A stretch of 64,000 nucleotides of DNA from NCBI GenBank assembly GCA_034667405.1, contig JAXDJX010000018.1:124001-188000 (forward strand), given 5' to 3'. The notes under the pieces were generated by a model, which did no database searches, had not been told where the DNA came from, and saw only the letters and a program-made list of their open reading frames with translations. Below are positions 8,065-16,154 of the stretch, piece after piece. This DNA is from JANXVR01 sp034667405 (GTDB lineage: Bacteria; Actinomycetota; UBA4738; HRBIN12). The translations under genes were made by a program, and so were the position numbers. Position 1 is the first letter of the stretch. The number at the start of each line of letters is the position of its first letter.

Positions 8065-9239
8065 CGACACGTCCGGCCGAACCGATGCTCCATGTCGACC
8101 TCGATGCGTTCTATGCCGGCGTCGAAGTCCTGAAGGATCCGAGCCTCAAGGGCAAACCCGTGGTGGTGGGGGGCGCCGGAGCCCGGGGGGTGGTCGCCTC
8201 CGCGTCGTATGAAGCCCGCGCATCAGGCGTGCGCTCCGCGATGCCGGGGGTTCGCGCGAAGCGGTTATGCCCCGAGGCCATCTTCCTTCCCGCCGACTTC
8301 GAGGCCTACCGGACCCATTCGAACCGGTTCCGCGAAGTGCTCATCGCCCACACCCCGTTGGTCGAACCCATCTCGCTGGATGAGGCGTTCTTGGATGTGA
8401 GCGGTGCGACATCGCTCTTCGGTTCGCCCGCCGAGATCGCGCGGAAGATCCGCGCCGACGTCGAGTCGGAGGTCGGTGTCACATGTTCGGTCGGCGTGGC
8501 CTCCACGAAATATGTCGCGAAGCTCGCCTCGGACCTCTGCAAGCCGAACGGGATGCTCGTGGTCCCCGCAGACGGTGTGCAGGGATTCCTGGAGCCGTTG
8601 CCGGTCGGCCGGCTCTGGGGGGTGGGGGAGAAGACCGGCGATCTCCTGGGCCGGATGGCCATCCGGACCATCGGCGATCTGCGGGAGACACCCGAGGCCA
8701 TCTTGAGCCGTTTGCTCGGAGACCAGAGCGCCCACCATCTCTCTCAACTCGCCCACGGTATCGATGACCGGCCGGTGGTGCCCTACGAAGCGCCCAAGTC
8801 CGTGAGTCACGAGGAAACGTTCGATCGGGACCTGGACGATGAAACGGACATCCTCCGCGAGCTCCTCGGGCTCTCGGGGCGTGTCGCGAGCCGCCTGCGG
8901 GCCGACGGCTACCATGCCCGCACCGTGACCCTCAAAGCACGGTTGGCGAGCTTCACGACGCTCTCACGTTCTCGAACCCTCCCGGATGCCACGGATATCG
9001 GCGCCGATCTCTACCACCATGTCTCCGAGCTCTTCCGAGCGCTCCCCGGCGAACGACGGAGGATCCGTCTCCTGGGGGTGGCGGCGACGGGGTTAGTTCC
9101 GGCAGGCGCGGAACAGCTGGCCCTCCTTCGAAGCGAACGCTGGGGTGATGTCGAACGAGCGGTCGACAGGATCGAGCATCGATTCGGTAGGGGGGCAGCC
9201 ATGCCGGCCTCGCTCTTGGACCGCGAACGACGCAGGTGA
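8061..9239 (+). CDS. dinB: DNA polymerase IV (Y-family translesion polymerase)
   Basis: 392-residue Y-family polymerase. Catalytic acids are in HVDLDAFYAG at the N-terminus and in SLDEAFLDVSG (about residues 100-110); the F of DAFYAG is the steric gate against ribonucleotides. GVASTKYVAKLASDLCKP and the helix-hairpin-helix region GRLWGVGEKT follow. EQLALLRSE near the C-terminus resembles a QLxLF-type sliding-clamp motif. The ATG overlaps the dnaE2 stop (ATGA), so expression should follow the SOS promoter of dnaE2. It synthesises past lesions or extends misaligned ends with low fidelity. Further in-frame codons upstream belong to dnaE2 territory; this start fits the family exactly. Confidence 0.95.
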   Translation: MTTRPAEPMLHVDLDAFYAGVEVLKDPSLKGKPVVVGGAGARGVVASASYEARASGVRSAMPGVRAKRLCPEAIFLPADFEAYRTHSNRFREVLIAHTPLVEPISLDEAFLDVSGATSLFGSPAEIARKIRADVESEVGVTCSVGVASTKYVAKLASDLCKPNGMLVVPADGVQGFLEPLPVGRLWGVGEKTGDLLGRMAIRTIGDLRETPEAILSRLLGDQSAHHLSQLAHGIDDRPVVPYEAPKSVSHEETFDRDLDDETDILRELLGLSGRVASRLRADGYHARTVTLKARLASFTTLSRSRTLPDATDIGADLYHHVSELFRALPGERRRIRLLGVAATGLVPAGAEQLALLRSERWGDVERAVDRIEHRFGRGAAMPASLLDRERRR

Positions 9240-9294
9240 ACGCTGTCTCACCTGCGCTTCCGCGGGCGGCACCGCGTTCAACCACCGGCGACCC

Positions 9295-9300
9295 TATAAT
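9295..9300 (+). promoter_or_regulatory. -10 element (TATAAT) of the DUF3040 gene
   Basis: A consensus TATAAT lies 58 bp before the ATG at 9359. No convincing -35 is seen at 17-18 bp spacing. Transcription is expected to start near 9307, giving a leader with a clear ribosome binding site (GGAAGG at 9347-9352). Confidence 0.6.
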
Positions 9301-9358
9301 CGAGACAGTCGATCGAGTCCCCCGGTCGAACGCGGGGCTCCCACGCGGAAGGCGTCAC

Positions 9359-9733
9359 ATGCCGCTGAGCGAGCACGAACAGAAGATCCTCGAGGAGATC
9401 GAGCGCCGCCTTGCGCAAGACGACCCCAAGCTCGTCGAACAGGTCGGTCGCTCGGACCTCTACTCGCACCTCGCGCGGCGCATCCGTCGTGCCGGCGTGG
9501 CGTTCGTCGCAGGGTTCATCATGCTGCTGTTCTTCCCGCTTTCGGTATTGCTCGCCGGTGTGGGATTCGCGGTGATGGTGCTCGCCGGTGCCGCAATCTA
9601 TCGCTACGTCGGACAGTTGGGACGCGACCAACTCCGCGAGCTGCAACGCAACGGCGGCGCGTCGATGATGGGCATCATCGGCAAGCTTGTCGCTCGGTTG
9701 AGAACACCGCGCGACCAGTCGCTGGACGAATGA
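9359..9733 (+). CDS. DUF3040 family membrane protein
   Basis: 124-residue protein starting MPLSEHEQKILEEIERRL, the diagnostic N-terminus of DUF3040, followed by a DDPKL segment. A strongly hydrophobic stretch at about residues 45-80 forms two closely spaced membrane helices, and the tail is polar and basic. The family is typical of Actinobacteria, where it is often found near dinB or mraZ/division genes; its function is unknown. The start is set by the ribosome binding site GGAAGG seven bases upstream and by the family N-terminus; the frame is open further 5' but shows no conservation there. Confidence 0.85.
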   Translation: MPLSEHEQKILEEIERRLAQDDPKLVEQVGRSDLYSHLARRIRRAGVAFVAGFIMLLFFPLSVLLAGVGFAVMVLAGAAIYRYVGQLGRDQLRELQRNGGASMMGIIGKLVARLRTPRDQSLDE

Positions 9734-9893
9734 TCCGGTTCGATGGCCCGTAGCCCGTTCGGGTGATTCTTTACCCCATGTACGCTCGGCGCTTGCCACA
9801 TGTTCACACACTGCGGTAGAAAGAGCGCTCCTTCCCTTGGGTGCGCGCTCATCGCATGCTCGAAGCGTCTCTGTTGAGATGAGCTGCGCAGCA

Positions 9894-9909
9894 ATACAGG
9901 CCGTTGTAT
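9894..9909. promoter_or_regulatory. Inverted repeat upstream of the MerR-type gene
   Basis: ATACA-GGCCGT-TGTAT is a perfect 5-bp inverted repeat with a 6-bp spacer, 22 bp before the ATG at 9931. Its position and dyad symmetry suit an autoregulatory operator for the MerR-like protein. A TTGAGA at 9874-9879 may serve as the -35. This is inference from symmetry and position only. Confidence 0.4.
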
Positions 9910-9930
9910 CTATCGAAAGGCTCGCGTCCG

Positions 9931-10413
9931 ATGGAGGGGTTCACCACACATCAGGCCTGTAAATTCACCGGCTGCACCTCGCGACAGCTCCGGTATTGGG
10001 ACGAGATCGGACTCGTTGAACCGTCGGTGCAGGGCACCGGAGGGCGGCCCGGTATCCCTCGCCTCTACTCGTTCCGCGACCTCGTAGCCCTTCGTGTCGT
10101 GAAGTCGCTGTTGGACGGTGGGATGTCGTTACAGCGAGTGCGCCGCTCGTGGCAGTTCCTGAACAAGAAGGCGGGACTGGACAAGCACCTGTCGGAAGTG
10201 AAGCTCGTCACCGACGGTCAGAGCATCTTCAAGATCTGTCGGCACGATGGCGAGGTCATGGATGCGCTGAAGGACGGACAGATGGCCTTCTTCGTTGCGA
10301 TCGACGACATCGCGACCGGGGTCGAGACGCATGTCACGCAGTTCGAGGAAGACCGCGAGAAGTTCCTGCGGGCGTTGCGGGAAGCAGCGGCGCACACCGC
10401 AACCGGTACTTAG
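9931..10413 (+). CDS. MerR-family transcriptional regulator
   Basis: 160-residue protein with an N-terminal MerR winged helix: FTTHQACKFTGCTSRQLRYWDEIGLVEPS, then RLYSFRDLVALRVVKSLLDGGMSL, the usual second recognition region. The C-terminal part (about 75-160) lacks the Cys pattern of metal-sensing MerRs and ends in a charged helix (FEEDREKFLRALREAAA), suggesting dimerisation. The signal is unknown. The ATG at 9931 follows AAAGG with a 10-nt spacing; a TTG at 9904 is possible. The last four bases (TTAG) are shared with the stop of the convergent transglutaminase gene. Confidence 0.85.
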   Translation: MEGFTTHQACKFTGCTSRQLRYWDEIGLVEPSVQGTGGRPGIPRLYSFRDLVALRVVKSLLDGGMSLQRVRRSWQFLNKKAGLDKHLSEVKLVTDGQSIFKICRHDGEVMDALKDGQMAFFVAIDDIATGVETHVTQFEEDREKFLRALREAAAHTATGT

Positions 10414-12638
10414 GCCTTGGCGGGGCGGTACGCGCCGAAGAGTCGCTGCTGCAGGGTCCTGGTTTTCCGGAGCGCGTCCAGCGCCGCCCGCGCCGCTTCG
10501 TCGGCTGCGCGGCCCATCTCCGTCGGTGGGTCGACGGCTCCGTAGGCGGCCTCGCTCGCGAGTCCCGACAAGCGCTCCAGGGGCGTCGCCACCGTGGCCA
10601 GTTGGGCGACAACGCGGGCCCGATACTCCTGGATCGTTTCCCCCGGCGCCCGCGGATACCCGAGGGCACTCGCCTGGTCGGTGAAACCGCGGTACGTCGC
10701 CAGGATCTGCCCGCGGACCCCGTGGCCCGCCCGCCGCCGCCGGGCTCGGCGGGCCGCGCCGCGCCAGAGCGGTGACCCCAGCAAGGCCGCGAGAAGCAGG
10801 ACGACCCCCGCCGACGCGAACGGAGCCCACGGACCGGAGCCCGAGCTCGACGGCCCCTGCCCAGTGCCCGTGAACGCCCCCCCCCGGCTCCCCTTCGGCA
10901 CGCCCGGCGGATCTACTGGGCCCGGCTTGCCGCCCCCATTACCAGGCCCATGCCCGGGTCCGCATCCTTTCGTGCACGTCGGGGCCGGCTGGGCGTATAC
11001 CGCCGCAAGTGGGTTGCTGCGGCCTGGGGTGGGCTCGAAGGCGAGCCACCCGTAGTCGGGGAAGAGCACCTCCACCCACGCGTGGTAGTCGCTCGTGGTT
11101 ACCACCCTGGTGCCCGTCCCGGGCGCGAAGTTCCCAGGCGTGAACCCAACCGCTACCCGAGCCGGGATCCCCAGGGTCCGAAGCATCACGGCCATCGAAC
11201 TGGCGAACTGCTGGCAGAACCCGCGCTTGGTCACGGTGAGGAAATCGATCATCGACAGCGCGTCGTCGCGAGGGGCGACGGTGGTGTCGTACGTGAACGA
11301 CTGAAGGCGGTCCTGGATCGCCAGGATCTTCCGGTAGTCGTTCGGTTCTCCCTGCGTCCAATCTCTCGCCAGTCCGCCGATCTCGGGCGGAAGGTCTTTC
11401 GGCAACGCGGTGTAACGGATGTCCTGCGCCGGATGCGGGAACACGGACAGGTCGAGCTGCTCCGGCGTGGGCTCGATCACGGGAGAGGTGACGGTATACA
11501 GCGTCCCGATCCGCACGGGACCGTCGGCTGAGAGCGAGACGCTGCTCAGGTCGTAGCGGAGCGACACGTCGGAACTCACGGTCGAGGCCGGGTAGGCGGC
11601 CGGGAGCCACTCCGAACCAAGGTCGCTGGTGATGGTGAATCGTTGCGCGAACCGCCCGCCGATGGCGACGCTGGCGCTGAGGCCCGGGGCGTTGATGGTT
11701 GTCGTGGGTTGGATCTGCACCGGATCCTGCGACGGCTCCGGTCGCCACGTGGTCCCGTCGAACGAATCCAGGGCAACGGTGCGCCAGTACGCGGCGATCG
11801 GTGACTGCACGCGGAAGAGTTCGAGCGGGGTGGTTCGGTCCAGCTGTGCCCGGATGGAGACGAGCGGGTTCAGACCCGCCCCCGTCGACGAGGAGAGATC
11901 GATGACCGCCTTCGAACCGAATCCGGGGAGCACGATGGGCGCGAGCAAGGCAGCTGCGATGCAAGCGAGGCCCATCCGTCGAGCCCCGCTGCCCATCGAC
12001 CATCTCCGCGCCCTCGGAGCGGAAGCGGGGAGACCCCATAGCGGTCCCCAGCCCTGAACCCGCCGCAGTCCATCGGAGAACACCAGGCAGAGTCCCGCGA
12101 TCAGGAACAGGACGCCGTACTGCGGCTTCACCGTCTCCTCGAGCACCGTGTCCGCGAACGCCAGGAGGGAGATCGGCGGCAGCAGCCCCAGGAGCGGGCT
12201 GCCCGTTCGAACGGCAAGCGCGTGCATGGAGAAGACCGCAGCCCACACGGCCACGACGCCGGCCAGCATCAGGGGTGCCAGCGGCTGGGTCGGAGCGATC
12301 TGGATCTTGGCCTCTTGTCCGATCTGCCCGGCTGCGGCAACCGCGAGATGGAACGTATGCGCCGTCGGGAGCCCGAACCACGCGCTGTCCGGGAACACGA
12401 CGATCGCCACGGCGACGGCGCACGCAGCCGCGCTCACCGCCGTTGCAAGGAGCAGGCTTCGCCGTTCGAACGCGACGGCAAGGACCGCCGATGCCAGGCC
12501 GACGGCCAGCAGCTTCCAGGTCGGTCCGTGCCCCACGAACACACGCCCGAAGGCAACCGCCGTCGAGAGGGAGACCGCCACCACGGCGGTTGCCCCGATC
12601 AGACGGTGCGCGCGAGGCGTTCGCCGGGAGTGTGCCAT
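10410..12638 (-). CDS. TgpA-like membrane transglutaminase
   Basis: 742-residue membrane protein. Five to six hydrophobic helices occupy roughly residues 10-240. A large extracytoplasmic region with a transglutaminase core follows: nucleophile Cys in RGFCQQFASSMAVMLRTLG (about 470-490), His in TTSDYHAWVEV and the third residue region in FPDYGWLAFEPTPG. A Gly/Ser/Pro-rich linker, one more membrane helix and a DUF4129-like tail end the protein. This is the order of DUF3488-transglutaminase-DUF4129 proteins such as TgpA. It is the last gene of the moxR-DUF58-tgpA operon, a common actinobacterial trio possibly acting on envelope proteins; its start lies 40 bp inside the DUF58 gene. Confidence 0.9.
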   Translation of the reverse strand: MAHSRRTPRAHRLIGATAVVAVSLSTAVAFGRVFVGHGPTWKLLAVGLASAVLAVAFERRSLLLATAVSAAACAVAVAIVVFPDSAWFGLPTAHTFHLAVAAAGQIGQEAKIQIAPTQPLAPLMLAGVVAVWAAVFSMHALAVRTGSPLLGLLPPISLLAFADTVLEETVKPQYGVLFLIAGLCLVFSDGLRRVQGWGPLWGLPASAPRARRWSMGSGARRMGLACIAAALLAPIVLPGFGSKAVIDLSSSTGAGLNPLVSIRAQLDRTTPLELFRVQSPIAAYWRTVALDSFDGTTWRPEPSQDPVQIQPTTTINAPGLSASVAIGGRFAQRFTITSDLGSEWLPAAYPASTVSSDVSLRYDLSSVSLSADGPVRIGTLYTVTSPVIEPTPEQLDLSVFPHPAQDIRYTALPKDLPPEIGGLARDWTQGEPNDYRKILAIQDRLQSFTYDTTVAPRDDALSMIDFLTVTKRGFCQQFASSMAVMLRTLGIPARVAVGFTPGNFAPGTGTRVVTTSDYHAWVEVLFPDYGWLAFEPTPGRSNPLAAVYAQPAPTCTKGCGPGHGPGNGGGKPGPVDPPGVPKGSRGGAFTGTGQGPSSSGSGPWAPFASAGVVLLLAALLGSPLWRGAARRARRRRAGHGVRGQILATYRGFTDQASALGYPRAPGETIQEYRARVVAQLATVATPLERLSGLASEAAYGAVDPPTEMGRAADEAARAALDALRKTRTLQQRLFGAYRPAKA

Positions 12639-13825
12639 CGGTCCCTCAGAGGCATAGACGGGGGTAGGACGATCACGTCCCACCCGGCGCGGGTGAGTGC
12701 GAGACGAGCTTGGGTAGCACGTCCCTCTTGTTCGGTCTGTCGCCTGGGCGGCAGCGAGGCAGGTTCGTGGGGGTAGACGAGGACCGCCAGCCGGGGCCCG
12801 AAGCCTTGACCCGCGCGGATCACGCCAGCGAGTTCGGCGCCTTCGGGAGGCGAGGAGACGAGGACGAGCGAGGCGTCGGCGGCCGAGGACGAGCGCAGGT
12901 TCGACAACGCGGGGCCGAGCGAGCGGACCTGAACGTCGGAGATGGCGGAGAGTTCATCCAGGAAGGTGTCTTCGGCCACGGGATGGGGGGCGATGTTCGC
13001 GCTTGCGATCTTGAGGTTGAAGCCTCCACGGATCAGGAGGACACCGATCGAGGCCGCGACCGATACCGCCTTCTCGAAGCCGGGCGAGCCCTCTTTGCCG
13101 AGCGTCGTACTGCGGCTGTCCAGGAACAGGACCCCGCTCGCCCGCCGGGCCGATTCGTCCTGACGGATCATGAGGTCGCCAGTCCGCGCCACGCTCGGCC
13201 AGTGGATCCGCCGCAGGTCATCTCCGGTCTGGTATTCGCGCATCGTGTAGTACTCCTGGCCGGATCGGAACAGATGCATCGCGCGCGTGTTGCCGAACCC
13301 CCTGCCGGTGGCGGCGTCCGTTGGGATCCGAAGATCTTCGACGGTTGGCGTCACGATGAGTTCGTCACGGTCGTCGAACTGCAACCGTTTGCGGGTCAGC
13401 GCGAACGCGTCCGTGGCATCGATGGAGAGGGGGCCGATCCTGAACCGGCCGCGTGCCTGCGGGAGCACCGTGTAGCGAACCGTCTGTGTCTTGCGGGCAC
13501 CCAGACCCGTCACCACCATCCGCGCGGGGCGGCCGAGTGAGGGCGGCAACTGGTCCTCGACCAGGAGGAAGGATGTCGGCGCCGAAGTGCGGTTCTCCAC
13601 GTCCAATTCGACCGTCACCCGCGTTCCCGGATCGACCCGGACGTCGCTCAGCCGGCGACGGATCGCGAACCGAGGATGCGACCAACGCACCACGCCTCCC
13701 GCCACGAAAGGGAGCACGCCAACCCCGATCGCTACGACCTCCATCCCCGGCGAACCCACCAACCGCGCCGCGACCCAGATCCCCAGCCCGGCGAGGAAAA
13801 CGGCCACCCCGCGGCCGGTCGGCAT
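12599..13825 (-). CDS. DUF58 domain protein
   Basis: 408-residue protein with two N-terminal membrane helices (about residues 8-45), then a beta-rich segment of the type VTVELDVENRTSAPTSFLLVEDQLP. The DUF58 core follows with REYQTGDDLRRIHWPSVARTGDLMIRQDE (about 195-225; the conserved GDxxRxIxW signature) and a von Willebrand A-like half. DUF58 proteins partner with MoxR AAA+ ATPases. The start overlaps the moxR stop by one base (TGATG), and the end overlaps the transglutaminase gene. The likely role is as a membrane client or adaptor of the upstream ATPase; the exact function is not known. Confidence 0.88.
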   Translation of the reverse strand: MPTGRGVAVFLAGLGIWVAARLVGSPGMEVVAIGVGVLPFVAGGVVRWSHPRFAIRRRLSDVRVDPGTRVTVELDVENRTSAPTSFLLVEDQLPPSLGRPARMVVTGLGARKTQTVRYTVLPQARGRFRIGPLSIDATDAFALTRKRLQFDDRDELIVTPTVEDLRIPTDAATGRGFGNTRAMHLFRSGQEYYTMREYQTGDDLRRIHWPSVARTGDLMIRQDESARRASGVLFLDSRSTTLGKEGSPGFEKAVSVAASIGVLLIRGGFNLKIASANIAPHPVAEDTFLDELSAISDVQVRSLGPALSNLRSSSAADASLVLVSSPPEGAELAGVIRAGQGFGPRLAVLVYPHEPASLPPRRQTEQEGRATQARLALTRAGWDVIVLPPSMPLRDRWHTPGERLARTV

Positions 13826-14802
13826 CAGGGGTTCTCCGCCACCGGTACCGAAACGGAATCCAGAACCTCGCGGAGGACCACATCGGACGAGCGACCGCTC
13901 ATGATGGCATCGGCGGTAACGATCACGCGGTGCGCGAGCGCGGGCAGTGCCAGCGCCTTCACGTCGTCGGGGATCACATAGTCGCGGACCTGTGAGGCCG
14001 CGAGGGCACGGGCCGCACGGAGGATCATGATCGACGCTCGAGGGCTCGCGCCAAGGTAGATGTCGGAGTGCCGCCGCGTGGCCTCGACCACATCGACGAT
14101 GTAGCGACGCAACGTGGGCGCGACATGCACCAGCCTGGCCTGTTCGATCATGGCGGCGATGCTCGGCGCGTCGGCGACGGGATGGATCTCCTGCAGCGCG
14201 TCGGCTCCCGTATGGGTCGAGAGGATGTCGGCCTCCACCTCGGCACTCGGGTATCCGATAGAGAGTCTCAGCATGAATCGGTCGAGCTGTGCCTCGGGCA
14301 ATGGGTAGGTGCCCTCGTGTTCGATCGGGTTCTGCGTGGCGATCACCATGAACGGCGTCCCGAGCGGGTGGGTCTGCGTGTCCACCGTGACCTGGCGTTC
14401 CTCCATGCACTCGAGCAGCGCGGACTGTGTCTTCGGAGAGGCACGGTTGATCTCATCGCCGAGGACGATGTTGGCGAAGATCGCCCCGGGCTTGAACTCG
14501 AAGTCGCGTTGCTCCTGATTGAAGACGTTGACGCCCGTGACGTCGGTCGGCAGGAGGTCGGGGGTGAACTGGATCCGTCGGAACGAACAATCGACCGACC
14601 GTGCGATGGCTTTGGCGAGCATGGTCTTCCCGACACCGGGAACGTCTTCGATGAGCAGGTGTCCCTCGGCCACGAGTGCGACCAGGGCCAATCTGATCTC
14701 GGCGTTCTTCCCGCGAACCACCTGTTCGACGTTGTGCTCGATCTCGCTGAACTGCGCAGCGAATCCTTGCCAGTCCTGGGGTCGTTCGCGAACCTCCACC
14801 AT
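13825..14802 (-). CDS. MoxR-family AAA+ ATPase
   Basis: 325-residue AAA+ ATPase. Walker A is EDVPGVGKTMLAKAIA (about residues 50-65), the MoxR segment is QFTPDLLPTDVTG, Walker B is LGDEINRASPKTQSALLECM, and sensor 1 is FMVIATQNPIEHEGTYPLPEAQLDRF. The C-terminal lid contains SPRASI. MoxR ATPases act as chaperone-like remodelers for DUF58/VWA partners. The start at 14802 is chosen because GGAGGTG lies directly upstream and the length fits the family; open codons extend to 14856. A possible -10 (TAAGAT, minus strand 14830-14825) lies just ahead. First gene of the moxR-DUF58-transglutaminase operon. Confidence 0.92.
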   Translation of the reverse strand: MVEVRERPQDWQGFAAQFSEIEHNVEQVVRGKNAEIRLALVALVAEGHLLIEDVPGVGKTMLAKAIARSVDCSFRRIQFTPDLLPTDVTGVNVFNQEQRDFEFKPGAIFANIVLGDEINRASPKTQSALLECMEERQVTVDTQTHPLGTPFMVIATQNPIEHEGTYPLPEAQLDRFMLRLSIGYPSAEVEADILSTHTGADALQEIHPVADAPSIAAMIEQARLVHVAPTLRRYIVDVVEATRRHSDIYLGASPRASIMILRAARALAASQVRDYVIPDDVKALALPALAHRVIVTADAIMSGRSSDVVLREVLDSVSVPVAENP

Positions 14803-14890
14803 CACCTCCGTGCCGGGGACCATCATCTTACGGCCCGTTGCGATAGGGCTCATCACGAGAGGGGCATCGGTTGAACCGTGAAGCCTGCGA

Positions 14891-14919
14891 CGCGGGAACC
14901 GGGGGAGGCGGTTCCCGCG
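14891..14919. repeat. Perfect 11-bp hairpin in the moxR/HNH divergent region
   Basis: CGCGGGAACCG and CGGTTCCCGCG form a perfect 11-bp stem around a 7-base loop (GGGGAGG). No T-tract follows on either strand, so it is not a standard terminator. It lies 89 bp upstream of the moxR ATG and 162 bp upstream of the HNH gene. It could be an operator or a 5'-leader structure of a longer moxR transcript. Confidence 0.5.
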
Positions 14920-15068
14920 GTGATGTCGGCGGACCGGCCCGAAGGACGCCCCGCGCGGCCCCTGTTCGCTTGGATCCAGGCATCCGGGCCGGCCCGCCGA
15001 TGCACAAGATTACACCGATGTGATTCGTTCGTGTTGCGTGAGGCAGGCGTTTCCGCCGGGCGCCCGAT

Positions 15069-15074
15069 TACACT
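15069..15074 (+). promoter_or_regulatory. -10 element, leaderless start of the HNH gene
   Basis: TACACT ends six bases before the ATG at 15081, the spacing expected when the mRNA begins with the start codon. No ribosome binding site precedes this ATG, which supports leaderless translation. Confidence 0.55.
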
Positions 15075-15080
15075 CCTTGC

Positions 15081-15563
15081 ATGGGACGGGCCCTCGTGCT
15101 CAATGCGACCGATATCCCCTTGGCGGTGGTGCCTGCCCGCCGAGCGGTCGTCCTGGTCCTCAAGGAGAAGGCGGAGGTCGTCGCGAGCAACGGGATGGTG
15201 TTCCACGCCGAGAAGATCGTGATGGAGGCGCCCTCGGTGGTGCGGCTCCGGCGCTTCGTCCGGGTGCCCTACCGCGCGCACGCCCCGCTCACACGCCGGG
15301 CCGTGTTCGCCCGTGACGCCTGGTCATGCCAGTACTGCGGCGCAACTGCCGAGAACCTTGACCACGTGATCCCCCGCTCTCGCGGTGGACTCCATATCTG
15401 GGAGAACGTCGTGGCTGCGTGTCGCCGCTGCAATGCGAAGAAGGAAGACCGCACGCCGGGAGAGGCCGGATTCCATCTCGCCCGCCAGCCGTTCGCCCCG
15501 ACCGACGGCTTCCGTCTCACGCTCGGACTCCTCGAACCGGGCTGGGAACCGTTCCTCGTCTGA
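15081..15563 (+). CDS. HNH endonuclease domain protein
   Basis: 160-residue protein with an N-terminal ALVLNATDIPLAVVPARRAVVL segment and a C-terminal HNH nuclease. Zinc and catalytic residues are CQYCG, LDHVIPRSRGG (catalytic His), WENVVAACRRCNAKKEDR (about residues 82-130). This layout is the common actinobacterial stand-alone HNH protein found near core genes. It has no toxin, phage or methylase neighbour, so a restriction role is not supported; substrate and biological role are unknown. The ATG is immediately preceded by TACACT at leaderless spacing. Confidence 0.85.
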   Translation: MGRALVLNATDIPLAVVPARRAVVLVLKEKAEVVASNGMVFHAEKIVMEAPSVVRLRRFVRVPYRAHAPLTRRAVFARDAWSCQYCGATAENLDHVIPRSRGGLHIWENVVAACRRCNAKKEDRTPGEAGFHLARQPFAPTDGFRLTLGLLEPGWEPFLV

Positions 15564-15630
15564 CCCCCCCACCCCGCTGACGTAGCTCCGACGCCACGGT
15601 CCTCCGTTCTTCGGTGCATCCCAACCACTA

Positions 15631-15646
15631 TCGAACAACAGTTCGG
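15631..15646. promoter_or_regulatory. LexA (SOS) box upstream of mraZ and the dcw cluster
   Basis: TCGAACAACAGTTCGG has both perfect half-sites CGAAC and GTTCG at the 4-bp spacing seen in the two SOS boxes of the dnaE2 region. It sits 13 bp upstream of the predicted mraZ -35 and 68 bp after the HNH stop. It could link DNA damage to division and wall synthesis. Its position upstream of -35 makes the regulatory effect uncertain. Confidence 0.65.
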
Positions 15647-15658
15647 CCTCCTTTTGCA

Positions 15659-15687
15659 TTGACGTGGTGGAGTGTTAGTGGCATAAA
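15659..15687 (+). promoter_or_regulatory. mraZ / dcw operon promoter
   Basis: TTGACG (15659-15664) and CATAAA (15682-15687) are separated by 17 bp. Transcription would begin near 15694, giving a short leader with the ribosome binding site GGAGGAGG at 15711-15718. The element overlaps the phased GTGG repeats, so MraZ binding would cover it. Confidence 0.6.
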
Positions 15688-15702
15688 CGTGGGACGCAGT
15701 GG
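15667..15702 (+). promoter_or_regulatory. MraZ operator: four phased GTGG repeats
   Basis: GTGG occurs at 15667, 15678, 15689 and 15699, that is every 10-11 bp, one helical turn. MraZ is known to bind direct repeats of TGGG/GTGG type with this period in front of its own gene and to repress the cluster. The set covers the -35/-10 spacer and the +1 region. Confidence 0.65.
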
Positions 15703-15719
15703 AGGAAAGGGGAGGAGGC

Positions 15720-16154
15720 GTGGCGGGTTTGCTCGGCACGCACAGCTATGCACTCGACCCCAAGGGCAGGGTGTCGCTACCGGCGAGGTTCCGTGAGGCC
15801 TTCGCCGACGGCTGCTGGCTCACCATCGGCCAGGACAACTGTCTCTATGTCTTCCCCAGGGCCGAGTGGGAGCGCCGTGCCGCCGAGGTCGGGTCTCCGC
15901 TCCTTTCCGACGCTGCGGGCCGAGCCTATGGACGGATGTTCTTCGGTAAGGCGCACGAAGCCGAACTCGATTCGCAGGGCCGGGTCACCATCCCGGGCCG
16001 GCTGCGGGAGGAGGTCGGGATCACTAAGGACGTGATCGTCCTCGGTGTGATGGATCGCATGGAGATCTGGGACCGAGCTGCCTACGACCGCTACGAAGAG
16101 ACCTTCAGTGGCGCGTATCAAGCCGGAACCCTCGAACCTGGGAGGCAAGGATGA
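15720..16154 (+). CDS. mraZ: Transcriptional regulator MraZ
   Basis: 144-residue protein with two SpoVT/AbrB-like swapped-hairpin repeats: GTHSYALDPKGRVSLPARFRE (about residues 5-27) and AHEAELDSQGRVTIPGRLREE (about 78-100). MraZ forms a ring-shaped oligomer and represses the division and cell wall operon by binding promoter repeats, four of which lie just upstream. The GTG at 15720 is chosen for the ribosome binding site GGAGGAGG right before it. First gene of the dcw cluster; its stop overlaps the next small gene as ATGA. Confidence 0.95.
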   Translation: MAGLLGTHSYALDPKGRVSLPARFREAFADGCWLTIGQDNCLYVFPRAEWERRAAEVGSPLLSDAAGRAYGRMFFGKAHEAELDSQGRVTIPGRLREEVGITKDVIVLGVMDRMEIWDRAAYDRYEETFSGAYQAGTLEPGRQG

